Below are positions 57,315 through 64,000 of a stretch of 64,000 nt of DNA, one piece after another. The translations under genes and the position numbers were made by a program. How positions within the stretch are numbered: position 1 is the first letter of the stretch; each line of letters opens with the position of its first letter. Location: NCBI RefSeq assembly GCF_000382205.1, contig NZ_KB907789.1, positions 248,001 to 312,000 on the forward strand. The letters are read 5' to 3'. The notes under the pieces were generated by a model. It was given only the letters and a program-made list of their open reading frames with translations, had not been told where the DNA came from and made no database searches. The DNA comes from Dyadobacter beijingensis DSM 21582 (GTDB lineage: Bacteria > Bacteroidota > Bacteroidia > Cytophagales > Spirosomataceae).

Positions 57315-57937
57315 TGCCGGAAGACAGGCTTCCTCTTTCGTTCTACTCGGCCTACGATACCCGCACGCTTGCGCAAAAGCTGCTGGGCTGCGAGCTGGTA
57401 CACGAATCCGAAGATGGCGTCACAAGCGGCATTATCGTGGAAACGGAGGCCTATTTGCAGGACGATCCGGCCTGTCACGCAGCATTCAACCGCCGTACCG
57501 CACGCACCGAGCCGATGTTCGGGGTAGCCGGTACGGTGTATGTGTACCTGATTTACGGTATGTACCAATGCTTCAACGTCGTCAGTAATGCCCAGGGCGT
57601 GGGTGAAGCGGTGCTGGTACGCGCATTGCAGCCGACGACCGGCATGGGGCTCATGGAATTGCGCAGGCAGCTCCGGCCGGGCAAAATACCGACGCTTTCC
57701 ACGGCCAACATCGCAATGAAAGAACTCTGCCGCGGCCCGGGCAAACTCGTGCGCGCCATGGGTATCGAGCGGGAAACACACAATGGCACCCTGCTCTCAG
57801 AAGGAAATCTGTATATACGGGCCGCCTCATTCACTCCTTCCGACATTATTGCAGGCCCGCGCATCGGCATCAATGTCGGGGGCGAATTTCCTTACAGATA
57901 TTACATAAAAGACAATATTTTTGTAAGTAAAGGTTAA
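57314..57937 (+). CDS. DNA-3-methyladenine glycosylase (MPG/AAG family)
   Basis: A 207-residue alkyl-purine DNA glycosylase, which removes 3-methyladenine and other alkylated purines in base-excision repair. Landmarks are RTLAQKLLGCELVHE, GIIVETEAYLQDDPACHAAFNRRTART (active-site Glu), GTVYVYLIYGMYQCFNVV and CRGPGKLVRAMGI, with the closing GPRIGIN. Length is standard. Coupled to yicC by a one-base overlap. Confidence 0.93.
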   Translation: MPEDRLPLSFYSAYDTRTLAQKLLGCELVHESEDGVTSGIIVETEAYLQDDPACHAAFNRRTARTEPMFGVAGTVYVYLIYGMYQCFNVVSNAQGVGEAVLVRALQPTTGMGLMELRRQLRPGKIPTLSTANIAMKELCRGPGKLVRAMGIERETHNGTLLSEGNLYIRAASFTPSDIIAGPRIGINVGGEFPYRYYIKDNIFVSKG

Positions 57938-58010
57938 TTAAGCGAGCCTTATAAAGCCAGCCCCCGATAACCCCCTAATGCGCACCTAACTGGCAAGGTA
58001 TCAATAATAT

Positions 58011-59810
58011 ATGAATGAATTCTACAAACTAGTTCTCTTATTTTCATTAGGATGCCTGCTATCCGCCGCACAATGCACCTCTATCGGGCAGAACGGTGAG
58101 AAGAAAGCACCGGAAGTGGTGGAAGCCAAGCCGCAGGAAAATTTTGCCGAGGATACCGCGCTTGTCCATCAATATTACAAGCTCGGCTCTGAATACCTTT
58201 TTCAGGACGCCGAGAAATCGATGTTTTATGCCAAACATGTATTGCGGCTTTCCCAGAAACATCAATGGGGAAGGGGAAAGCTGCTCGCCTACAACCTGCT
58301 GAGCACCTATTACCTGCTCGACGGCAGCTACGATGTGCTCCGGGAGCTTTCCAATGAGACGATCACCCTCTCCCGCCAGCTCAACCTCCCCGAATTTACC
58401 GCTCACGGCAAGCGTTTTCTCGGTGAAAGCTACTCGGAATACCGGCAGTGGGATTCGTCGCGGATCAATTACGAGCACGCCGTGCAGATGTTTACCCGCC
58501 TGAAAGCCGACAGTTCCCTCGCATTGAGCATCGAAAACCTGGGCAACTGCTACCGCGAAAAAAGCATGTACGATACGGCCGTGAAGCTGTACGACCAGGC
58601 TTACAAGATGTTTGATAAAATCAATTCCGACTGGGGCCGCGCTACCGTGCTGCAAAGCATCGGCTACATGCATGTGCGCCTTTCGAACTATGCCGAGTCG
58701 GAGAAATACTTCCTGCAAAGCATCGCATTGTTCCGCAAGATCGATAACCGGTACGGCCAGCTCAACTGCCTCAACGACCTCGGCAATACCTACTATTATC
58801 AGAAAAAATACGACCAGTCGATCGACGTCGGGTTAAAAGCATTCGCCTATTCCAAAATTTACCATTCTACCCAGCAAACGAACTGGGCACTCGTGACGCT
58901 CTCACGCGCATACAAGGGCAAGGGCATGTACGCGGAAGCGCTGGAATACAGCCAGGCAGTTAATTTCGTGCGCCGCATGGTCCACGACGAGACGATCAAG
59001 CGGCAATACACCATGTACCAGCTCATGTTTGATAATAAGCTGATGGACAGCGAAATACAGCAAAAAATCATTAACGAGCAGCGCGTATTGCAGCAGATAT
59101 TGATCGGCATCACGTGCATCGTGATCCTGTCGGCAGTATTCCTTTGGTTTAACAACAAAAAGCTCCGCGCGAAGAATGCAGAGATCCAGGCAGCACTAAT
59201 CGAAGGGCAAACTATTGAAAGAAAGCGCGTTGCCGCGGAGCTCCACGATCACCTGGGCGGCACCCTGGCTTCATTGAACTGGTATTTGTACGGGATCGAT
59301 AAAAAGGTTCTGTCACAAGAAGAACAAAAGATTTACGACAGCGTACACCAGATGGTCGGGGCGGCTTACAAGGAAGTCCGCAGCCTTTCGCACAACCTCA
59401 TGCCCGCCGAGCTGGAAGAGCACGGGCTCACGATGGCATTACACCGCCTCATCAACAAGCTGAACGAGAACAAGAATATCGCATTCACGTTCAATCTCAA
59501 AGGCATGAACAACCGGCTCAACAACAAGATCGAGTTTGAGCTGTACAGCATCGTCCTGGAACTGACCAACAACATTATCAAGCATTCCGGCGCCACCGAA
59601 GCCACCGTGGACCTCACCGAAAACGTGAAAACGATCTCGCTCATCGTGAGCGACAATGGCACGGGGATGATCGACCCGAACCGCCAGGGCGTCGGCCTGC
59701 GCAACATCAAAAGCCGTGTGGAAAGCCTGCACGGGAAAATCCAGATCCACAGCGAGGAAAAGAACGGGATCCGCGTCGATATCGAGATCCCGAAAGTCAT
59801 CATCAAGTGA
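58011..59810 (+). CDS. TPR-repeat sensor histidine kinase (HisKA_3 type)
   Basis: A 599-residue kinase. After a hydrophobic N-terminus with cysteines (possible lipoprotein or signal sequence), residues ~45-330 form tetratricopeptide repeats (pattern such as ALSIENLGNCYREKSMYDTAVKLYDQA); a membrane helix is at ~358-380; the phospho-acceptor is in KRVAAELHDHLGGTLASLNWY; the ATPase domain has ELTNNIIKHSGA, VSDNGTGMIDP and GVGLRNIKSRVESL. This is the LuxR-partner kinase type, but no response regulator is adjacent, so its partner is elsewhere. Confidence 0.9.
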   Translation: MNEFYKLVLLFSLGCLLSAAQCTSIGQNGEKKAPEVVEAKPQENFAEDTALVHQYYKLGSEYLFQDAEKSMFYAKHVLRLSQKHQWGRGKLLAYNLLSTYYLLDGSYDVLRELSNETITLSRQLNLPEFTAHGKRFLGESYSEYRQWDSSRINYEHAVQMFTRLKADSSLALSIENLGNCYREKSMYDTAVKLYDQAYKMFDKINSDWGRATVLQSIGYMHVRLSNYAESEKYFLQSIALFRKIDNRYGQLNCLNDLGNTYYYQKKYDQSIDVGLKAFAYSKIYHSTQQTNWALVTLSRAYKGKGMYAEALEYSQAVNFVRRMVHDETIKRQYTMYQLMFDNKLMDSEIQQKIINEQRVLQQILIGITCIVILSAVFLWFNNKKLRAKNAEIQAALIEGQTIERKRVAAELHDHLGGTLASLNWYLYGIDKKVLSQEEQKIYDSVHQMVGAAYKEVRSLSHNLMPAELEEHGLTMALHRLINKLNENKNIAFTFNLKGMNNRLNNKIEFELYSIVLELTNNIIKHSGATEATVDLTENVKTISLIVSDNGTGMIDPNRQGVGLRNIKSRVESLHGKIQIHSEEKNGIRVDIEIPKVIIK

Positions 59811-59881
59811 TTATTCCCGCATAGCAAGACTGTAACGCCGCATTTGCTCGTTACTTTTAACAGACAAGTTGAAGCACCCTC

Positions 59882-61066
59882 ATGAATGTTACTGAAAAAG
59901 CGCAGGAACTGATCGCCGGTTTTACCGAAAGTTTCGAAAACGATACGTTTGTCAAACTCTCGCTCGGAAATTACCGCGGACCGGACGCCAGCCTGAAAAA
60001 CATCTACGTCAAGAAAGTCCTCATTAAAAAAGAGCCCCGGCTGAGCCTCACCTATCGCCACAAAACGCGCGATATTACCAAGAACCACACAGCGGAAGAA
60101 TTCACCGGAATGCTCACCCAATGGCTGAATGCCGATTTTCGGGTTGCTACCCTGCAAACGCTGACGAGCGATATTCGTTTCGAAGTACATCCCAGCGGCA
60201 AAGCCACGTTGAAGAAAGAGGCCGTCAGGCAGCGGGAAATGCCCTCCGACAGCCACGACAAGTCCAAAAACCGCCTTATCTCGCCTAAAAACAAGCCTTA
60301 CCTGTTCGACCTGAAAATTACCGACCAGCAAGGCAATGTATATCACAATGCGCAGGACAAGTTCAGGCAGATCAACCATTATATCGATATCCTGAGCAGC
60401 CTGATCAAGGAAGTCGCGCCTTCCGGACGCGTCACGGTTGCCGATATGGGTTCCGGCAAAGGGTACCTCACATTTGCCCTTTACGATTACCTCAAAAACG
60501 TACTGCAACTCGACCCGCACGTAACGGGCGTCGAGTTTCGCGACGATCTCGTGGCCTTGTGCAACCAGATCTCCCGCAATGCAGGATTTGCAGGCCTACA
60601 CTTCGAGGAAGGTACCATCGAACAATACGATGCGGCAGGAACGAATATCCTGATCGCCCTGCATGCCTGCGATACCGCTACGGACGACGCCATTTTCAAA
60701 GGCATCCAGGCCGGCTCGGACCTCATCGTGGTGGCACCCTGCTGTCACAAGCAGATCCGCCGCGAAATCGAAAAACACAAAGTCGAAAACGACGTGAGCT
60801 TTCTCACCCGGCACGGTATTTTCCTGGAAAGACAGGCGGAAATGGTCACCGACGGGATACGTGCATTGGTACTGGAATACTTCGGCTACAAGACGAAAGT
60901 GTTCGAATTTATTTCGGATGCCCATACGCCCAAGAACGTGCTGATTGTCGGTACCAAAGGCCATCAAACCGAAAAAGCACAGGCGGCGGCGCTTCAAAAA
61001 ATCCGGGATGCCAAACAGTTTTTTGGCATTGAGTACCATCACCTTGAAAGATTGGCAGGCATTTGA
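59882..61066 (+). CDS. class I SAM-dependent methyltransferase
   Basis: A 394-residue protein with a ~170-residue N-terminal region rich in basic residues and a C-terminal methyltransferase domain: VADMGSGKGYLTFALYDYL (SAM loop), VTGVEFRDDLVALCNQI, and NILIALHACDTATDDAIFKG followed by VVAPCCHKQIRREI, a pattern typical of the Methyltransf_32 group (HACDxAT and PCCHKQ). RNA or protein substrate is possible; none is known. It lies 72 bases after the kinase gene and 72 before the exporter. Confidence 0.82.
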   Translation: MNVTEKAQELIAGFTESFENDTFVKLSLGNYRGPDASLKNIYVKKVLIKKEPRLSLTYRHKTRDITKNHTAEEFTGMLTQWLNADFRVATLQTLTSDIRFEVHPSGKATLKKEAVRQREMPSDSHDKSKNRLISPKNKPYLFDLKITDQQGNVYHNAQDKFRQINHYIDILSSLIKEVAPSGRVTVADMGSGKGYLTFALYDYLKNVLQLDPHVTGVEFRDDLVALCNQISRNAGFAGLHFEEGTIEQYDAAGTNILIALHACDTATDDAIFKGIQAGSDLIVVAPCCHKQIRREIEKHKVENDVSFLTRHGIFLERQAEMVTDGIRALVLEYFGYKTKVFEFISDAHTPKNVLIVGTKGHQTEKAQAAALQKIRDAKQFFGIEYHHLERLAGI

Positions 61067-61138
61067 AACGTTCAAAATAACCCATTTTCCCTTTCCCGTG
61101 GCTATATTTGCAACTTTTTGTGAACTCAATAATCGATT

Positions 61139-63460
61139 ATGTGGAATAAAATAGCAACTTACATTATCCGCTACCGGCTGCTGTGGGTTGCATTAGTGTT
61201 AGTATCGACGGTCTTCATGGCCTATGAAGCCAGCAAAATTGAACTCTCCTACAATTTCGCCCGAATCCTCCCATCCAACGACCCCGTAGAAAAGGAATAC
61301 CAGGACTTCCGCAAGCTTTTCGGCGAGGACGGCAGCGTGATGGTAATTGGTTGGCAGGACCCGCAGCTGTTCGAAATCAACAAATTCCGCGACTGGTGCA
61401 AACTTTCCCAGCAGATCCGCGAAACCGAAGGGATCAAAAATGTGCTTTCGCTCGCCAACGTTTACAAAATAGCGCGTAACGACAGCCTCACCCGTTTCGA
61501 TTTCGCCCCGGTGATCCGCGACATTCCCTCTACACAAGCCGAGGCCGACAGTATCAAAAAAGAAATCGCGAACCTGCCCATTTACGAAGGGCTCGTGATC
61601 AACAGCAAAACCAACGCGACGCTCATTGTAATCACCTTCAACGACAAGGAGCTCAATTCCAAGCGCCGCCTGACGATCGTCGACGACATCGAGAAAATGG
61701 CGGAAACCTTCGCCGTCAAATACAATACCGACCTGCATTATTCCGGGATGCCCTACATCCGCACGGTGAACATGAAGAAGATCTCCGGTGAAATGGAGCT
61801 GTTCATGGGACTGGCCGTACTGGTTACTTTATTTATCCTCTGGGCATTTTTCCGGTCTTTCCGGCTCACGTTGCTATCCATTGTAGTCGTGCTGATCGGC
61901 GTGGTGTTCTCGGTAGGGATATTGCATTTATTTAACTACAAAATCACCGCCCTAACCGGCCTTATACCTCCCCTGCTGATCGTGATCGGCGTGCCCAACT
62001 GCGTGTTCCTGATCAACAAGTACCAGGCGGAGCTCGTATCGCATAGCAACAAGGACGAGGCATTGCGCGAAATGATCCGGCAAATCGGCCTTTCGACATT
62101 CCTCGCGAATATGACCACGGCCATCGGTTTCGGGGTGTTTTATTTTACAAACAGTATTTTGCTCGTCGAATTCGGCGTCGTGGCGGCCATCAGCGTAATG
62201 GTTACGTATGTTCTGTGCCTCGTGCTGCTGCCCATTACCCTGCATTATATGAGCACGCCGAAGCCCCGCCATTTGAAGCACCTCGACGGCAAATGGGCGT
62301 CCGGCTTCCTGCGTATGGTCGACGGCCTCGTCCACAATCACCGCAAGGCCATTTACATGGTGATGGTCGTGATGATCATCGTTTCCGCCTACGGTATGAC
62401 GAAAATCAAAACGATCGGCTACGTGGTGGACGACCTGCCGAAGAAGGATGTCGTTTACACGGACCTGCGCTTTTTCGAGAAGAATTTCAATGGGGTATTG
62501 CCTTTCGAGGTGATGATCAATACCAAACAGCCGAACGGGGTATTTGCCGATCAGGCGAAGACGCTCTATAAAATCAAGGCTTTCCAGAACGAAATGGCTA
62601 AGTTTCCCGAGTTCTCGAAGCCGGTTTCGATCGTGGAAGCGTCCAAGTTCCTCTACCAGGGTTACCGGGGCGGCGACGGCAAGTATTACGCATTGCCCGG
62701 CGTGTTGGAACTGAACAAAATGGCGCCCTACCTGCAAAACCAGCAGGGCGCGGCCAAGCAACTGACCAATTTCCTGAACGAGGACAAAAGCATTACCCGC
62801 GTGAGCTTTCAAATGGCCGACGTCGGCTCGGAGCGTATTAAGGAGCTCATGAACCGCATTCGCCCGAAAGTAGATTCGATTTTCAATGCTGACCAATACA
62901 AGGTAAGCCTCACGGGGCACAGCCTGGTGTTCCTCAAAAGCAACGATTACCTGCTGAGCAACCTTTACGAAAGCTTGTTGATAGCCATCGTCCTGATCGC
63001 CATTGTAGGTATGGTGCTTTTCCGCTCCATTCCCATTATCCTGCTTTCCAAGCTTCCCTGCCTCATCCCGCTCGCATTGACGGCCGGTATCATGGGGTAT
63101 TTCGATATTTATTTCAAGCCGACGACCATCCTCATTTTCAGCATTACGTTCGGGATTGCCTCGGATGGGACGGTATACTTCCTGACACGCTATCGCGAGG
63201 AATTGTACAAAAACGGCCTCACGCCTTCCAAAGCCGTGACAGCCTCGATTTTCGGGACCGGTTTGAGTATGATCTACACGGCCGTCATCCTTTTCTGCGG
63301 CTTCTCTATTTTCTCGGCATCGAGCTTCGGCGGAACGGCGGCGATGGGCGTGATGGTGTCCATTACATTGCTCGTGGCGATGTGTACCAACCTCATCCTG
63401 CTACCGGCATTATTGCTCTCTATTGCGAAGCGGCAGGGAAAAAATGTAAAACCGACCTAA
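61139..63460 (+). CDS. MMPL/RND-family exporter
   Basis: A 773-residue inner-membrane protein with twelve predicted helices: one N-terminal, a periplasmic loop (~35-205), five helices (~210-370), another periplasmic loop (~425-600) and five more. Stretches ASKIELSYNFARILPSNDPVEKEYQDF and SITFGIASDGTVYFLTRYREE are typical of the predicted-exporter (COG1033) branch of RND proteins, which move lipids, hopanoids or other hydrophobic compounds. No membrane-fusion or TolC partner is next to it. The substrate is unknown. Confidence 0.88.
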   Translation: MWNKIATYIIRYRLLWVALVLVSTVFMAYEASKIELSYNFARILPSNDPVEKEYQDFRKLFGEDGSVMVIGWQDPQLFEINKFRDWCKLSQQIRETEGIKNVLSLANVYKIARNDSLTRFDFAPVIRDIPSTQAEADSIKKEIANLPIYEGLVINSKTNATLIVITFNDKELNSKRRLTIVDDIEKMAETFAVKYNTDLHYSGMPYIRTVNMKKISGEMELFMGLAVLVTLFILWAFFRSFRLTLLSIVVVLIGVVFSVGILHLFNYKITALTGLIPPLLIVIGVPNCVFLINKYQAELVSHSNKDEALREMIRQIGLSTFLANMTTAIGFGVFYFTNSILLVEFGVVAAISVMVTYVLCLVLLPITLHYMSTPKPRHLKHLDGKWASGFLRMVDGLVHNHRKAIYMVMVVMIIVSAYGMTKIKTIGYVVDDLPKKDVVYTDLRFFEKNFNGVLPFEVMINTKQPNGVFADQAKTLYKIKAFQNEMAKFPEFSKPVSIVEASKFLYQGYRGGDGKYYALPGVLELNKMAPYLQNQQGAAKQLTNFLNEDKSITRVSFQMADVGSERIKELMNRIRPKVDSIFNADQYKVSLTGHSLVFLKSNDYLLSNLYESLLIAIVLIAIVGMVLFRSIPIILLSKLPCLIPLALTAGIMGYFDIYFKPTTILIFSITFGIASDGTVYFLTRYREELYKNGLTPSKAVTASIFGTGLSMIYTAVILFCGFSIFSASSFGGTAAMGVMVSITLLVAMCTNLILLPALLLSIAKRQGKNVKPT

Positions 63461-63470
63461 ATGGCGGTAG

Positions 63471-63559
63471 GAGTTCAAAGTTTAATGGTCTATGAGTCCA
63501 AAGTTTATTTATGTTTACTTTAAACTCACGAACTCTGAATTTGCAACTCCAAAACTCCC
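63471..63559. repeat. short-unit palindromic repeat (GAGTTCAAAG family)
   Basis: GAGTTCAAAGTTTA (63471-63484) and GAGTCCAAAGTTTA (63494-63507) are near-identical direct repeats; after a short A/T centre the complement orientation follows (TTTAAACTC, GAACTC, CAACTCC, AAAACTCC to 63558). It occupies the gap between the exporter and the peptidase and could form a hairpin. Confidence 0.65.
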
Positions 63560-63568
63560 GTTACTTCA

Positions 63569-64000
63569 ATGAAAAAATTCTATGCAGCGCTATCCCTCTC
63601 CATGTTAGGGATAGCGCTTCCTGTTTCGGCCCAAACGGATTTCCAGGCGGACTCTGTTTTTATCCGAAAAATTTACAACACCGCCCTATCGGAAGGTAAA
63701 TCCTACGAATGGCTACGCCACCTCACCCAGCAGATCGGGCCGAGGCTGAGCGGTTCGGAAGGTGCCGCTAAGGCCGTGGTGTATACCAAATCGGTCATGG
63801 AGGGCGAGCATTTCGACCAGGTTTTCCTGCAAAATGTGATGGTACCGCATTGGGTGCGCGGCGCGAAGGAAAAAGCGCAGATCGTCAGCGGCAAGCAGAA
63901 AACGGAAGTGCCCATTGCCGCACTGGGCGGCTCCATTGCCACACCGAAAGGCGGCATTAAGGCCAAAGTCATCGAGGTGAAAACCTTCCAGCAACTCCGC
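63569..64000 (+). CDS. M28-family peptidase, carboxypeptidase Q-like (3' partial)
   Basis: Starts with ATG at 63569 and is open to the right edge (144 codons seen of an expected ~450-520). A signal peptide KKFYAALSLSMLGIALPVSAQ is followed by SYEWLRHLTQQIGPRLSGSEGAAKAV, FDQVFLQNVMVPHWVRGAKEKA and VPIAALGGSIATPKGGI, the N-terminal region of plasma-glutamate-carboxypeptidase-like zinc aminopeptidases before the inserted PA domain. The zinc ligands lie beyond the window, so activity cannot be judged. It is expected in the periplasm or outside the cell. Confidence 0.85.
   Translation, partial: MKKFYAALSLSMLGIALPVSAQTDFQADSVFIRKIYNTALSEGKSYEWLRHLTQQIGPRLSGSEGAAKAVVYTKSVMEGEHFDQVFLQNVMVPHWVRGAKEKAQIVSGKQKTEVPIAALGGSIATPKGGIKAKVIEVKTFQQLR

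Noticed and set aside
63511..63699. A 62-codon frame overlapping the start of the M28 peptidase
   Set aside because: It overlaps a palindromic repeat and the signal-peptide region of the peptidase in another frame, without its own features.

Overview
The window is about 51 percent GC by eye and is typical of a gliding-lineage Bacteroidota, most like Cytophagales / Spirosomataceae (Dyadobacter-like). The evidence is a type IX secretion (T9SS) C-terminal sorting domain, a GldC homologue, glutamine synthetase III, the large insert-containing form of IspG, a DUF6728-like micro-protein, and promoters of the TTTG / TAnnTTTG type. The genus is an inference. No rRNA, tRNA, CRISPR array, prophage or insertion sequence was seen.

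Layout. 1-4.6 kb: partial GH3-family enzyme, LysE exporter with a Nudix hydrolase, a CDF metal transporter with a cysteine-rich tail, and a Tat-type sugar isomerase. 4.7-8.5 kb: pterin pair queD-folE, then a divergent sugar module (FucP-like transporter plus galactokinase-like kinase). 8.5-11.2 kb: a four-gene secreted module on the minus strand, in which a T9SS cargo with a Cys/His hydrolase-like core is flanked by two paralogous small lipoproteins. 11.5-20.6 kb: ispG, a 59-residue membrane micro-protein, a YjbR protein, gldC, DUF4197, cinA, then a tight run of 2-oxoacid dehydrogenase E2, deoxynucleotidase, response regulator and histidine kinase. 21-33.7 kb: desaturase, DUF4159, rsmE, followed by a nitrogen region with two different glutamine synthetases (type II and type III) and a porin-amt pair; an LtaS-like enzyme and mtaB lie between them. 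34-45.3 kb: ferredoxin and LuxC-like reductase, then a run of two esterases, ATP-grasp ligase, GCS2 ligase, class I amidotransferase, ATP-grasp-like protein, class III aminotransferase, aldose-epimerase-like protein and a Crp/Fnr regulator. 45.3-64 kb: a small HicAB module, trxA, dnaE, DUF2461, trpS, PAP2, prs, L25, a hydroxyacid dehydrogenase, pdxA, yicC, a methyladenine glycosylase, an orphan TPR histidine kinase, a methyltransferase, an MMPL exporter and a partial M28 peptidase.

The best candidate for an undescribed system is the amidoligase cluster at about 36.5-43 kb. It has the parts needed to join amino acids through amide bonds without a ribosome: two ATP-grasp-type proteins, a glutamate-cysteine-ligase-like enzyme, an amidotransferase, an aminotransferase and esterases. 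One ATP-grasp protein carries a 122-residue Ala/Lys/Pro tail resembling histone H1. The product is unknown.

The most unusual non-coding signal is a set of intergenic arrays of very short phased units sharing a GTCA/TGAC core. Units are 10 bp at 4.6 kb and 20.8-21.0 kb, mixed at 22.5 kb and 7 bp at 56.2 kb, and three of the four sites are built as large inverted repeats. A different short-unit repeat is at 63.5 kb, and a classical palindromic intergenic repeat is at 14.1 kb.
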